A stretch of DNA of 64,000 nucleotides from Paenacidovorax monticola (GCF_014489595.1 NZ_CP060790.1:4092001-4156000), one strand, 5' to 3'; shown: positions 37,051 to 46,881, counted from the first letter of the stretch. Numbers and translations are program-made. The notes: a model not told the origin generated them from the sequence alone.

Positions 37051-37944
37051 ATGGACAAGAACAGCACGATCGGCATGATTGGCATTGGTCTCATGGGCCA
37101 TGGCATCGCACGCAACGTGGCAAAGCACTACCCGCTGGTCGTGCTCGATCACCCGGGCAACCAGCCGCTGGACGAACTCCAGGCCGCTGGCGCGCGGGTC
37201 ATGGCCCGTGCCAGGGACGTGGCCGCCGCGGCCGATGTGGTCATCCTCTGCGTGACCGGCACGCCGCAGGTGGAGGCCGTGCTGCTGGGCGAAGGCGGCG
37301 TGCTCGAAGGATTGAAGCCCGGCGCCGTGGTGGTCGACTGCTCCACGGCTGTGCCCTCGTCGACCGATAAGGTGGCGCAGGCCGTGCAGGCCGCGGGCGG
37401 CCGTTTTCTCGACGCGCCCATGACGCGCACCCCGAAGGAGGCGCACGAAGGGCGGCTCAATTTGCTGGTGGGGGGCGACAAGGCGTTGTTCGACGAATGC
37501 CGGCCGTTGCTGGCCACGTTTGCCGAGAACATCACGCACTGCGGCCCGGTGGGTGCGGGCCACCGCATGAAGCTGCTGCACAACTATGTGTCGCTGGGTT
37601 CCATCACGCTGTTGGCGGAGGCCGCGGCCTGCGCCGAGCGGTCGGGCGTGGCCCCCGATGTCTTCCTCGATGTACTCACCAAGGGCGGGGGCGGTGGTGC
37701 CGCGCTGGAGCGTCTGCGGCCCTACATCACGGCACGAGATACCTCGGGCATCCGATTCTCGATCTCCAACGCGCACAAGGATCTGGGCTACTACACCGCC
37801 ATGGCCGAGGAGGCCGGGGCGGCCCATCTGGTGGCTACGGCCATGCTGGCCACGTTGGCCCAGGGCCTGGCTGCCAGCACACCCCAGACCCTGCTGCCGG
37901 AGATGGTGTCGCTGCTGGCGGGCGCCCAGGTGGCCAAGCACTGA
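37051..37944 (+). CDS. NAD(P)-dependent beta-hydroxyacid dehydrogenase
   Basis: 297 residues, of the tartronate-semialdehyde-reductase/3-hydroxyisobutyrate-dehydrogenase family. Rossmann motif GMIGIGLMGHGIARNVAKH, substrate block FLDAPMTRTPKEAHEGRLN, catalytic Lys in AGHRMKLLHNYVSLG. The substrate block (APMTRTP in place of APISGG) differs from LtnD, so another hydroxyacid is likely. A strong AAGGAG stands before the start. Co-directional with the 2-hydroxyacid dehydrogenase upstream and the Bug protein downstream. Confidence 0.85.
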   Translation: MDKNSTIGMIGIGLMGHGIARNVAKHYPLVVLDHPGNQPLDELQAAGARVMARARDVAAAADVVILCVTGTPQVEAVLLGEGGVLEGLKPGAVVVDCSTAVPSSTDKVAQAVQAAGGRFLDAPMTRTPKEAHEGRLNLLVGGDKALFDECRPLLATFAENITHCGPVGAGHRMKLLHNYVSLGSITLLAEAAACAERSGVAPDVFLDVLTKGGGGGAALERLRPYITARDTSGIRFSISNAHKDLGYYTAMAEEAGAAHLVATAMLATLAQGLAASTPQTLLPEMVSLLAGAQVAKH

Positions 37945-37978
37945 CGCGCCTTCAGCGCACCCATACAAGGAGACAAGC

Positions 37979-38950
37979 GTGCTCAAGCTCGTTGCCACGG
38001 CAGTCCTCATGTGCATGCCCGCGTTTGCCGCGCAGGCGCAAGCCATCGGAACTGGCCGCCCCATCACCCTGATCGTCAACGTTCCGCCCGGTGGTTCCTC
38101 CGACGCGCTGGCCCGGCTGACCGCCAATGCCCTGGGGGCCAAGCTCAATCAGTCGGTGATCGTGGAGAACGTCACAGGCGCCGGCGGACTTGTGGGCGCG
38201 CAGAAGTTCCTGCGCGCTGCGCCGGACGGCAGCACCCTGCTGTTCATCAACCAGTCACTGGTCATCCTCCCCCACCTCCACAAGAAGTCGGCTTACTCGC
38301 CGACCAACGACGTGGAGCCGATCGGTGTGGTGGCCAAGGTTCCCATGGTCCTTTCCGTGAGCAACCCAAGTGGCATCAAGGACCTGCCGTCCTTCATCGC
38401 CAGGATGAAGGCCTATCCGGGCAAGGTGAACTTCGGTTCGGGCGGTCCCGGCACCACGGCCCACTTTGCGGAGGCCTTGTTCCTGAAGCAGGCGGGCGTG
38501 CGGGCGCAGATGATTCAGTACCGTGGCTCTGGCCCTGCGCTGAGCGATCTGATGGCGGGCACCATCGATGCCGTCATCGACCAGACGGTGACCATGCTGC
38601 CGATGCACGCCGGCAAGCGCGTTGCGGCGATCGCTGTTTCTGGCAGCGAACGCAATGCGCAGGCCAGTGACATTCCAACCTTTGCCGAAGGCGGCTTGCC
38701 ACAATTCGACCTGGCCATCTGGAACGGCGTGGTGGCGCCCAAGGGAACACCGAAGGCGGTGTTGGAAAAGCTCCAGTCGTCCTTGGCCGAGGCCACGGCG
38801 GAGCCCGCATTCCAGGCCAAGCTGCAGGATATGGGTGCGCAGGGCACCAAGGCGTCCGAACAAGGGGCCGCGCACTTTCGCCAACTGATTGCGCAGGACG
38901 CTGAGCGTGTCGAGTCACTGGCGAAGGATGGTGTGTTCGCGGCCGAGTAA
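37979..38950 (+). CDS. Tripartite tricarboxylate transporter binding protein (Bug family)
   Basis: A periplasmic binding protein of 323 residues with a signal peptide (MLKLVATAVLMCMPAFAAQA). The Bug fold follows, with NVPPGGSSDALARLTANALG near the N-terminus and NFGSGGPGTTAHFAEALF in the middle. The start is GTG with AAGGAGA seven bases before it. No TctA/TctB membrane genes accompany it here. It must therefore use membrane components encoded elsewhere, a common situation for this large family in Burkholderiales. Probably binds a hydroxycarboxylate. Confidence 0.9.
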   Translation: MLKLVATAVLMCMPAFAAQAQAIGTGRPITLIVNVPPGGSSDALARLTANALGAKLNQSVIVENVTGAGGLVGAQKFLRAAPDGSTLLFINQSLVILPHLHKKSAYSPTNDVEPIGVVAKVPMVLSVSNPSGIKDLPSFIARMKAYPGKVNFGSGGPGTTAHFAEALFLKQAGVRAQMIQYRGSGPALSDLMAGTIDAVIDQTVTMLPMHAGKRVAAIAVSGSERNAQASDIPTFAEGGLPQFDLAIWNGVVAPKGTPKAVLEKLQSSLAEATAEPAFQAKLQDMGAQGTKASEQGAAHFRQLIAQDAERVESLAKDGVFAAE

Positions 38951-39047
38951 CGGCTGCCCACCAAGCGCTGAGGTGCCAACCCAACGGCCTGCACTCGTTT
39001 TGCACGAGCGGAGCTGCTGGGCCAGGCAGCCCCCGAGCGGAGTGATC

Positions 39048-39877
39048 TCAGCCGTTCACTGCGCGCAGAGGCGGCCGCAGCTGGCGCGTGACCGGATCGA
39101 TGTGCGCCGTGGGGATCTGGTAGGCGCGGTCGTCGAACAGGTCGATGCCGCACTGCAGGTTCTCGATCCAGTCGAAGAAGTCGTTGATGGCCGGCTGGCC
39201 CATGATGGGTGCGCCGTGCTGGGGCACGAGCATGGCGATGTCGAGCTGGCGCGCCATGCGCACCCACAGGCGCAGGATCTTGTTGGACACCATGTAGCGC
39301 CGGTGGAACCCTTCCATGCGCGGGATGTGCGGCCCCAGGTCGGTCACCGGCACGCGCGCCTCGGCGCCTGTCATGAGCGACACGCCCAGGTCCCCCGTGA
39401 ACAGAATGCGGCTCACTGGGTCGTAGAAGTGGAAATTGCCTTCGGAGTGCATGAAATGCGCGGGCAGCAACACGAGCTCGTGGCGGCCCAGCGGGAGGTG
39501 GCCGCCGCTGTCGGGCACGCCGATCACGCGGTTCTCGGTCTTGCCCACCTTGGTGAAGTGGGGGCGAAGCGTTCCCAGATGCGCGAGATCACCAGCGTGG
39601 CGCGCGTGCTGGTCATCCAGCGGTCCAGCGAGGCAATGATGTCCGGGTCGGCGTGCGAGGCGATCAGGTACGAGAGTTTCTGCGGCGCGAAATGCCGCGT
39701 CATGCCCATGAACAGCTCATTGAATGCTAGGTTGCCACCCGGATCGATGATGGCGCCGGTGTCGTCGTCGACGATCAGGAACTGGTTGGCCTGCACCGCT
39801 TGTCCGTCCTCTTCGATGAGGTCGGAGAACATGAGGCAGGCGTGGTTTTTGTCACGATAGAGTTCGATGGGTGCCAT
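39048..39877 (-). CDS. Metallo-beta-lactamase-fold protein, ODP (diiron oxygen-binding)-like (one frameshift)
   Basis: About 276 residues after one base is restored in the five-G run 39560-39564. Visible: FLIVDDDTGAIIDPGGNLAF, the metal-site segment YLIASHADPDIIASLDRW, LLPAHFMHSEGNFHFYD, ILFTGDLGVSLM and the last ligand block LVPQHGAPIMG. This pattern resembles the flavodiiron-like ODP subgroup, which binds oxygen at a diiron centre, not the hydrolases. An FNR-type box in its promoter fits a role under low oxygen. The ATG at 39877 (MAPIELYRDKNHAC) suits the predicted transcript start. Confidence 0.78.
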
Positions 39878-39898
39878 ATCGCTGCTGCGGTGCAATAA

Positions 39899-39947
39899 AG
39901 CGCCCACTGTATGACGGACCTCAAGACGGACGCTTGATTAATGTCAA
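39899..39947 (-). promoter_or_regulatory. FNR-type box and class II promoter of the ODP-like gene
   Basis: TTGAT-TAAT-GTCAA at 39934-39947 matches the FNR/ANR consensus TTGAT-N4-ATCAA at all but one base. A TACAGT -10 (39906-39911, minus strand) predicts a start at about 39899. This puts the box centre at -41.5, the standard position for FNR activation. Confidence 0.65.
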
Positions 39948-39978
39948 GCGGTCCGTCACCGCGGCGTCACGAAGGGCG

Positions 39979-41259
39979 TCAGGGCAGTAGCTTTTCGGTG
40001 CGGAAGGTGTCGGCGGCGCCTTCGCGCTCCCGGACCAGCCGGGCCTGGTCTCCATCCACCAGCACCTCGGCCGCCCGGCCGCGCGTGTTGTAGTTGCTGG
40101 CCATGGAGGCGCAGTAGGCTCCGGCCGACAGCACGGCCAGGTACTGGCCCTGTTGCACGGCCAGGCTGCGGTCGCGGCCGATCCAGTCGCCGCTCTCGCA
40201 GACGGGGCCGACCACGTCGTAGGTCGTGGCCGATGCGGCGGCGGGGCCGCGCACCGGCACGATGCCGTGGAAGGCCTGGTACATCGCGGGGCGCGGCAGG
40301 TCGTTCATGGCCGCATCGACGATGCAGAAGTTTTTCTGCTCGCCGGGCTTGAGGTAGAGCACCTCGGTCAGGCACACGCCGGCGTTGCCCACGAGCGAGC
40401 GGCCGGGCTCGATCATGAACTGGCGGTCGCCGTAGCCGCGTGCGTCGAGCTTGGCGAACAGCTGGGCCCACAGGGCATCGGCGGCGGGGGGCGTGTCGCC
40501 GTTGTAGTTGATGCCCAGGCCACCACCGAAATCGATGTGGTGGATGGGGATGCCCGCGGCCTCGATCTCCTGCACAAGGTCGAGCACGCGGTCCACGGCG
40601 TCGAGGTACGGGGCCACCTCGGTGATCTGGGAGCCGATGTGGCAGTCGATTCCCGCCACGCGCAGGCCCGGCAGCGCGGCGGCGCGCTGGTAGGTGGCCA
40701 GAGTGCGTTCATGCGCCACGCCGAACTTGTTGCCCTTGAGGCCCGTGGAAATATAGGGGTGGGTCTTGGGGTCCACGTTGGGGTTCACGCGGATGCTGAC
40801 GGGGGCCGTCTTGCCGGTCTGCGATGCCACGGCGCTGAGAACCTCCAGTTCGGCTTCGCTTTCCACGTTGAAGCAGCCGATGCCGGCATCCAGCGCCTGG
40901 CGCATCTCGGCGCGGGTCTTGCCTACACCGGAGAAGATCACCTTGGCCGGGTCGCCGCCGGCTGCCAGCACGCGGGCGAGCTCACCGCCCGACACGATGT
41001 CGAAGCCGCAACCCGCACGCGCGAACAGCTGCAGCACGGCCAGCGAGGAGTTGGCCTTCATGGCGTAGCAGATCTGTACCTTGCGGCCCGCGAAGCCGCG
41101 CTGGTAGGCCGCGAGCGCATCGAGCATGGACGCCTTGGAGTACACGTACAGCGGCGTGCCATGGGCCTGGGCCAGGTCGGAGAGGCGCTGCCCTTCGATG
41201 TACAGGTCTTCGCCCCGGTAGGCGATGTGGGGGTGGCCGGGCAGGACGGAGTCGGTCAT
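39979..41259 (-). CDS. lysA: Diaminopimelate decarboxylase
   Basis: Pyridoxal-phosphate enzyme that makes L-lysine from meso-diaminopimelate. 426 residues. The cofactor Lys68 is in ICYAMKANSSLAVL. Other family blocks are SGGELARVLAAGG, GGGLGINYNGDTPP, EPGRSLVGNAG and GPVCESGDWIGRDR with the catalytic Cys. Translationally coupled to the small lipoprotein gene upstream (ATGA overlap). Confidence 0.97.
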   Translation of the reverse strand: MTDSVLPGHPHIAYRGEDLYIEGQRLSDLAQAHGTPLYVYSKASMLDALAAYQRGFAGRKVQICYAMKANSSLAVLQLFARAGCGFDIVSGGELARVLAAGGDPAKVIFSGVGKTRAEMRQALDAGIGCFNVESEAELEVLSAVASQTGKTAPVSIRVNPNVDPKTHPYISTGLKGNKFGVAHERTLATYQRAAALPGLRVAGIDCHIGSQITEVAPYLDAVDRVLDLVQEIEAAGIPIHHIDFGGGLGINYNGDTPPAADALWAQLFAKLDARGYGDRQFMIEPGRSLVGNAGVCLTEVLYLKPGEQKNFCIVDAAMNDLPRPAMYQAFHGIVPVRGPAAASATTYDVVGPVCESGDWIGRDRSLAVQQGQYLAVLSAGAYCASMASNYNTRGRAAEVLVDGDQARLVREREGAADTFRTEKLLP

Positions 41260-41455
41260 TGGGTATCAGGTTCGATGAAGGTGCCGGCGGGGCCGGAGAG
41301 GAGCCGGGCTTGAGCGTCTGGGGCAGGGTGGCGCGTTCGCTGGCCGCCGGGGTGGTGGGCAGGTACAGCGGGCCGCGCTGCCCGCAGGCCGCGAGGGCCG
41401 CCGCACTCGCAGCAAGGGCAATGGTCCTGACTAGAATTTGGGAGGCTCTCAACAT
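41256..41455 (-). CDS. lptM: Small LptM-like lipoprotein (one frameshift)
   Basis: About 66 residues. The signal runs [20 protein letters not shown] to the lipobox LAAC, with [10 protein letters not shown] directly after it, the hallmark of LptM/YifL. LptM assists assembly of the LptD-LptE lipopolysaccharide translocon. Without correction the frame runs deep into lysA. A one-base loss in the G/C-rich stretch 41282-41310 gives a normal end (FIEPDTQ) that overlaps lysA by four bases. The gene is divergent from cyaY, as usual in this order. Confidence 0.72.
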
Positions 41456-41466
41456 GCGCAAATTGT

Positions 41467-41796
41467 ATGACCGACCTTGAATTCATGGACCGTGCCGAGA
41501 AACTGCTGTTGGCGGTGGAGCAGGGCTGCGACCGCCTCAACGAAGATACCGACGCGGATCTGGATGCTCAACGCTCGGGGGGCATGGTGACGCTCACTTT
41601 CCGCAACCACAGCCAGATCGTCATCAATCTGCAGAAGCCGCTGCACGAGGTCTGGATGGCCGCCCGGGCGGGCGGCTTCCACTACCGCTTTGATGGCGCG
41701 CAGTGGATGGACACCAAGGGGGCGGGAGAGTTCTTCGCGCACCTGAGCCGCTATGCGAGCGAGCAGGCAGGGCTGCCGCTGGCATTCTCCGCCTAG
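41467..41796 (+). CDS. cyaY: Iron-sulfur assembly protein CyaY (frataxin)
   Basis: Bacterial frataxin, an iron-binding modulator of iron-sulfur cluster assembly. 109 residues, close to the family norm. An acidic first helix ([18 protein letters not shown]) is followed by the beta-sheet signature [18 protein letters not shown], then [19 protein letters not shown]. Confidence 0.93.
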   Translation: MTDLEFMDRAEKLLLAVEQGCDRLNEDTDADLDAQRSGGMVTLTFRNHSQIVINLQKPLHEVWMAARAGGFHYRFDGAQWMDTKGAGEFFAHLSRYASEQAGLPLAFSA

Positions 41797-41848
41797 GCCT
41801 GCCTGGGCCCGGTAGAGGCCCGGCCCAGGTAGATTCCATCCAAACGCG

Positions 41849-44241
41849 CTAGTGGCGGAACAGGTCGAGGATGCGGTTGCGCTCCTCGGCTGCCGGCGGG
41901 GCGGCCGGTGAGGCCGCCGGCCCTCCTGCGGGAGCGGGGGCGGCCTGCAGGCCCACGCTGGTCACACCCGCATTGCGCGCATATTCGTCGTAGAACCATT
42001 CTCCGCCCACGTTGACCACCCCGGGGGGACGGGCATTTCCGCCACGGGCACGCCCTTGAGCGCGCGTTCCATGAAGCTGATCCACACGGGCAGGCTCAGG
42101 CCGCCACCCGTCTCGCGGCTGCCTAGGTTGCGTGGCGTGTCGTAGCCGATCCAGGTCACCGCCGTGATGGTGGGCTGGAAGCCGGCGAACCAGGCATCCA
42201 CCGAATCGTTGGTGGTGCCGGTCTTGCCGTACAGGTCGGGCCGCTTGAGGGTCGCCTGCGCGCGCGCGGCCGTGCCGCTGCGCGCAACCTCCTGCAGCAG
42301 GCTGTCCATCACGAACGCATTGCGCGCATCGATCACGCGGGGCTGGTCCTGCAGAGCGGGTGGGGTGAATTCCGACAGGATGCGGCCCTTGTGGTCCGTC
42401 ACGCGGGCGATCAGCCAGGGGTTGACGCGGTAGCCGCCATTGGCAAACACCGAATAGGCCGTAGCCATCTGCATGGGCGTGACGGAGCCCGCGCCCAATG
42501 CCATCGTGAGGTAGGCCGGGTGCTTGTCGGCGTCGAAGCCGAAGCGGGTGACCCATTCCTGGGCGTTCTTGGCCCCCACGGCCTGCAGCACGCGGATGGA
42601 GATCATGTTCTTGGACTTGGCCAGGCCCGTGCGCAGTGTCATGGGGCCGTCGTACTTGCCGTCGTAGTTCTTGGGCTCCCAGGGCTGGCCTCCGGTGGTG
42701 CCGGCATCGAAGAACAGCGGTGCGTCATTGACCACGGTGGCCGGGGTGAAGCCCTTTTCAAGCGCTGCCGAGTAGATGAAGGGCTTGAAGCTGGAGCCGG
42801 GCTGGCGCCAGGCCTGCGTGACGTGGTTGAACTTGTTCTTGTCGAAATCGAAGCCGCCCACCAGGGCGCGGATGGACCCGTTGCGCGGGTCGATGGCCAC
42901 GAAGGCCCCATCGACGACGGGCAACTGGGTGATCTCCCAGGTGTTCTTGGGCGTCTTGACGACGCGGATCACCGCGCCGCGGCGGATCTTGATGTTGGGC
43001 GGCGCCTTGTCGCTCAGGCCGGACTGGGCGGGCTTGAGGCCGTCGCCCGTGATCTCCACCGTGTCGCCGTCGGCGCGCGCGGCCACGATCTTGCGTGGAT
43101 TGGCCTCCAGCACCACGGCCGAGAGCACGTCGCCGTTGTCCGGGTGGTTGGCCAGCGCATCGTCGATGGCGTCCTCGACCTCGTCGGGGTTGGCCGGCAG
43201 CGTGACGAACTTCTCCGGGCCGCGGTATTGCTGCCGGCGCTCGTAGTCCATGATGCCGCGCCGCAGCGAGGTATAGGCCGCCTCCTGCTCGCCCGCGTTG
43301 AGCGAGGTGTAAACGTTCAGGCCCCGGGTGTAGGCCTCGTTGCCATACTGGGCGAAGACCAGCTGGCGGGCCATTTCCGCCACGTATTCGGCGTGCACAC
43401 GGGTGTTGTTCGAGCCGGTGCGGATCTTCAGGTCCTCCTGCTTGGCGGCGGCAGCCTCCTGGGCGGTGATGAAGCCGTTCTCCTCCATGCGCTCGATGAT
43501 GTAGAGCTGGCGTGCGCGGGCGCGCTTGGGGTTGCTGATGGGGTTGTAGGCCGAGGGGCCTTGGGCAGGCCGGCCAGCATGGCCGCTTCGGCCACGGAAA
43601 TCGATTTCAGGGGTTTACCGAAATATGCCTCGGATGCGGCGGCAAAACCATAGGCCCGGTTGCCCAGGTAAATCTGGTTCATGTAAATCTCGAGAATCTG
43701 ATCCTTTGTCAAGAGATGCTCGAGTTTGAAAGTTAGTAATATTTCGTAAATTTTTCGCGTAAATGTTTTCTCTGACGAGAGATAAACATTGCGTGCCACC
43801 TGCATCGTGATAGTGGACGCCCCCTGGCTCTTGACCCGACCCAGGTTGGCCAGGCCGGCACGCAGCATGCCCTTGTAGTCGACGCCACCATGCTGAAAGA
43901 AGCGGGTGTCCTCGATTGCGAGCACCGCATCCTTCATGACCTTGGGATCTCCGCGATGGGCGTGAGGTTGCGCCGTTCCTCTCCAAACTCACCGAGAAGG
44001 GCACCCTCGGTCGAGTACACCCGCAGCGGCAGCTTGGGCCGGTAGTCCGCAAGGTCGGAGACGTCGGGCAAATTGGGGTAGGCCATGGCCAGCGCGACGG
44101 CGATGGTGAGCACCAGTGCCAGGGCGCCCGCCAGGGCCAGACCGCCCGTCCACAGGAGGCCTTTCAGGAGCCAGCGCAGCCACGTGGGGCGGGGTGCCGC
44201 ACGCGATGCTGATGGTTTCTCGGTGGGATGGGGGAGGGCAT
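41849..44241 (-). CDS. mrcA: Penicillin-binding protein 1A (four frameshifts)
   Basis: Bifunctional peptidoglycan glycosyltransferase/transpeptidase, about 798 residues when corrected. Order: membrane anchor (LALAGALALVLTIAVALAMA), glycosyltransferase domain (AIEDTRFFQHGGVDYKG; GASTITMQVARN; LEIYMNQIYLGNRAYG), then the transpeptidase with SSFK (PGSSFKPF), SKN (KSKNMIS) and KTG (YGKTGTTND). Bases are missing at 43944-43946, 43555-43558 and within 42019-42028. A fourth loss at 44230-44234 is inferred because an ATG at 44241 with GGAG four bases upstream then opens the gene. The in-frame ATG at 44269 overlaps the -10 box and cannot be used from that promoter. Confidence 0.85.
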
Positions 44242-44267
44242 AACGCTCCAGAGGGAAGGGGAGAGGC

Positions 44268-44273
44268 ATTATA
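44268..44273 (-). promoter_or_regulatory. -10 box of the penicillin-binding protein 1A promoter
   Basis: A perfect TATAAT on the minus strand, about 26 bp before the preferred start codon. No good -35 is seen 17 bp upstream. It overlaps an in-frame ATG at 44269, which decides against that start. Confidence 0.5.
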
Positions 44274-44509
44274 GAAATGCCGCTTCCGACCCTCTTGGTG
44301 CGGTGCGGGCAGAGCGGGGCCCGCGGCCTGTTACTTCATTGCTTCACGCCGATCAGGGGGCTCCGGGGTGAAAAAATCGTCTGCTTTTGACAACGCCGAG
44401 TACCGCGCCGCAGGCCGAAAATCTTTGCTGGAGAACTATCTTACTGATAGCATTCATGTGAAGTGTTAAGTATTGTTGCGTCATTTACGTAAGTTTCGGA
44501 GGGCCAATC

Positions 44510-45589
44510 TTGATCTCAGTGGGGTCTTTGTTCAGTCGCCAGTCCGCGCCGCTGCTGGGTATCGACATCAGCTCCTCAAGCGTCAAGCTGGTCGAGCTGG
44601 GGCGCGACAAGGCCGGTGGATTGGTGCTGGAGCGTTGCGCCATCGAGCCACTGGAGCGAGGCTGGATCACGGACGGCAACATCGAGAAATTCGACGAAGT
44701 GGCCGAGGCGTTGCGCCGTCTGGTCAAGAAGAGCGGCACACGGACCAAGAACGTGGCGCTGGCCCTGCCGCCGTCGGCGGTCATCACCAAGAAGATTTCC
44801 CTGCCAGGCGGGATGACCGAGCAGGAACTCGAGGTGCAGGTGGAATCCGAGGCCAACCAGTACATTCCGTTCTCCCTGGACGAGGTGAGCCTGGACTTCT
44901 GCATCATTGGCCCCAGCAAGAATGCCCCGGGGGATGTGGATGTGCTGATCGCTGCCTCTCGCCGCGAGAAGGTGCAGGATCGGCAGGGGCTGGCCGAGGC
45001 CGCAGGGCTCAAGCCGGTGATCGTGGACATCGAGTCCAATGCTGCGCGCCTGGCTGCAGGCCGACTGATCGAGGCGTTGCCCAACCGTGGTGTTGATGCG
45101 ATGGTGGCTCTGTTCGAGGTGGGCGCGCTCACCACCAGCATGCAGGTGATCCGCAACGAAGAAGTCGTGTACGACCGAGACCAGGCCTTTGGCGGAGCCC
45201 AGCTCACGCAGCTGATCGTGCGCCAATATGGCTTTTCTTCGGAAGAGGCTGAGGCCAAGAAGCGCAATGGCGATCTGCCCGAAGACTACCAATCCGCCGT
45301 GCTGCGCCCTTTTGTGGACAGCATGGCGCAGGAGATTGGCCGGGCACTGCAATTCTTCTTCACGAGCACGCCCCACAACCGCGTGGACCACATCATGCTT
45401 GCCGGTGGATCTGCCCCCTTGCCTGGATTGACTGAAGCAGTCACGCAGCACACGGGGTTCGCGTGCAGCGCCATCAACCCATTCGATGGCATGGAGATCG
45501 GCAGTGCGGTCCGCCTCAAGAAGATGGTCCGTGAAGCACCGTCCTACCTGACATCGTGTGGCTTGGCCATGCGGAGGTTCCTGCAGTGA
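44510..45589 (+). CDS. pilM: Type IV pilus assembly protein PilM
   Basis: The actin-like cytoplasmic protein of the pilus alignment subcomplex; binds the N-terminus of PilN. 359 residues beginning with TTG, with GGAGGG six bases upstream. ATPase-fold landmarks: LLGIDISSSSVKLVELGR, LPPSAVITKKISLPGG, YDRDQAFGGAQLTQLI and IMLAGGSAPLPGLTEAV. First gene of pilMNOPQ; ends in a four-base overlap with pilN (GTGA). Confidence 0.95.
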   Translation: MISVGSLFSRQSAPLLGIDISSSSVKLVELGRDKAGGLVLERCAIEPLERGWITDGNIEKFDEVAEALRRLVKKSGTRTKNVALALPPSAVITKKISLPGGMTEQELEVQVESEANQYIPFSLDEVSLDFCIIGPSKNAPGDVDVLIAASRREKVQDRQGLAEAAGLKPVIVDIESNAARLAAGRLIEALPNRGVDAMVALFEVGALTTSMQVIRNEEVVYDRDQAFGGAQLTQLIVRQYGFSSEEAEAKKRNGDLPEDYQSAVLRPFVDSMAQEIGRALQFFFTSTPHNRVDHIMLAGGSAPLPGLTEAVTQHTGFACSAINPFDGMEIGSAVRLKKMVREAPSYLTSCGLAMRRFLQ

Positions 45590-46203
45590 TTTTGATCAAT
45601 CTTTTGCCGCACCGGGAGGCGGCCCGCAAGCGCCGCAAGGAAGCGTTTCAGGCGACGATGTTCGCCTCTTTTTTGCTGGGGCTTCTCATTGCCGGCGCGA
45701 TCTACTGGTGGTTCCAGATGATGATCGAGGAGCAGCAGGGGAAGAATACGTTCCTGCAAAGCGAAATCAAGGTGCTCGAGGGGCAGATCAAGGAAATCGC
45801 CTCCATCGAGGAAGAAATCGCCGCCCTGCGTGCGCGGCAGAAGGCCGTGGAGGATCTGCAGTCGGACCGGAATCTTCCTGTGCACCTGCTGAATGAACTC
45901 GTGAAGCAACTGCCTGACGGGGTGTACATCACCAGCTTGAAGCAAGCCGACCAGGTGATCACCATGCAGGGAATGGCGCAGTCGAATGAGCGTGTCTCCG
46001 AGATGCTGCGCAACCTGGCAAACAATACACCCTGGTTCTCCAAGCCCGAGCTGGTCGAGATCGTTGCCGCGAATGTGGCGCTGACTCCGCGTGACCAGCG
46101 CCGAGTGGCTTCGTTCAATTTGCGCTTCCGTCTGATGCGGACCAGTGAGGCCCAGAAGGCAATGGACGGAGCCAGTGCTGCAGCCTCGACGGCAGGGAAG
46201 TAG
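45586..46203 (+). CDS. pilN: Type IV pilus assembly protein PilN
   Basis: Inner-membrane bitopic protein of the pilus alignment complex. 205 residues. The short cytoplasmic PilM-binding tail ILINLLPHREAARKRRK is followed by one membrane helix (ASFLLGLLIAGAIYWWFQ). Then come a coiled coil (LQSEIKVLEGQIKEIASIEE) and a ferredoxin-like periplasmic domain. The start is GTG with GGAGG upstream, inside the end of pilM. Confidence 0.94.
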   Translation: MILINLLPHREAARKRRKEAFQATMFASFLLGLLIAGAIYWWFQMMIEEQQGKNTFLQSEIKVLEGQIKEIASIEEEIAALRARQKAVEDLQSDRNLPVHLLNELVKQLPDGVYITSLKQADQVITMQGMAQSNERVSEMLRNLANNTPWFSKPELVEIVAANVALTPRDQRRVASFNLRFRLMRTSEAQKAMDGASAAASTAGK

Positions 46204-46206
46204 CAG

Positions 46207-46881
46207 ATGGCCAAGAAAAACAAATCTCCCAAGGTGGACTTTGCAGCCCTGCAGGGGCAGCTTCAGCGGCAGTTCAGGAACCTGGATACCAAGGATCCGT
46301 CCTTGTGGCCAGTGCTGCCACGCATCATTCTGTGTGTGTTGATCGCGGTGGGCGTTGCTGTATTCCTCTGGTTTTTCAAGCTGACAGACTACGAGGCTGA
46401 GTTGGAATCCGAGCGAGCGAAGGAAGTAGCGCTGCGTGAGGATTATCAAAAGAAGCTGGTCAAGGCGGTAAGCCTAGACGCGCTCAAGAAGCAGCGCGAG
46501 CAGATCCAACAGTATGTGATTCAGTTGGAAAAGCAACTGCCCAGCAAAGCTGAAATGGCAGCCCTGCTGTCTGATATCAATCAGGCAGGTTTGGGGCGCA
46601 GCCTGCAGTTCGAGCTTTTTCGTCCTGGCCAGGTGGTTGTCCGCGAGTATTATGCGGAGCTACCCATTTCGGTACGAGTGACGGGTAAGTATCATGATAT
46701 AGGTGCCTTTGCGTCGGATGTCGCTCATTTGTCGCGTATCGTTACCTTGAACAATATGGCGATCACGCCGACCACAAAGGATGCCAGCACCCTGTCCATG
46801 GATGCCACTGCACGAACCTTCAGGTATCTGGATCCCGAGGAGATCCAGGCACAGCGCAAGGCCGCTGGAGGGAAGAAATGA
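46207..46881 (+). CDS. pilO: Type IV pilus assembly protein PilO
   Basis: Partner of PilN in the inner membrane. 224 residues: a basic cytoplasmic start (MAKKNKSPKVDFAALQGQLQ), one helix (IILCVLIAVGVAVFLWFF), a coiled coil (VSLDALKKQREQIQQYVIQ) and a periplasmic domain with LPSKAEMAALLSDINQAGLG. Overlaps pilP by four bases. Confidence 0.94.
   Translation: MAKKNKSPKVDFAALQGQLQRQFRNLDTKDPSLWPVLPRIILCVLIAVGVAVFLWFFKLTDYEAELESERAKEVALREDYQKKLVKAVSLDALKKQREQIQQYVIQLEKQLPSKAEMAALLSDINQAGLGRSLQFELFRPGQVVVREYYAELPISVRVTGKYHDIGAFASDVAHLSRIVTLNNMAITPTTKDASTLSMDATARTFRYLDPEEIQAQRKAAGGKK

Noticed and set aside
38951..39047. Bidirectional terminator between the Bug protein and ODP-like genes
   Set aside because: CTCG/CGAG and GCTGC/GCAGC stems can be drawn, but they are short and lack a T-run on either strand.
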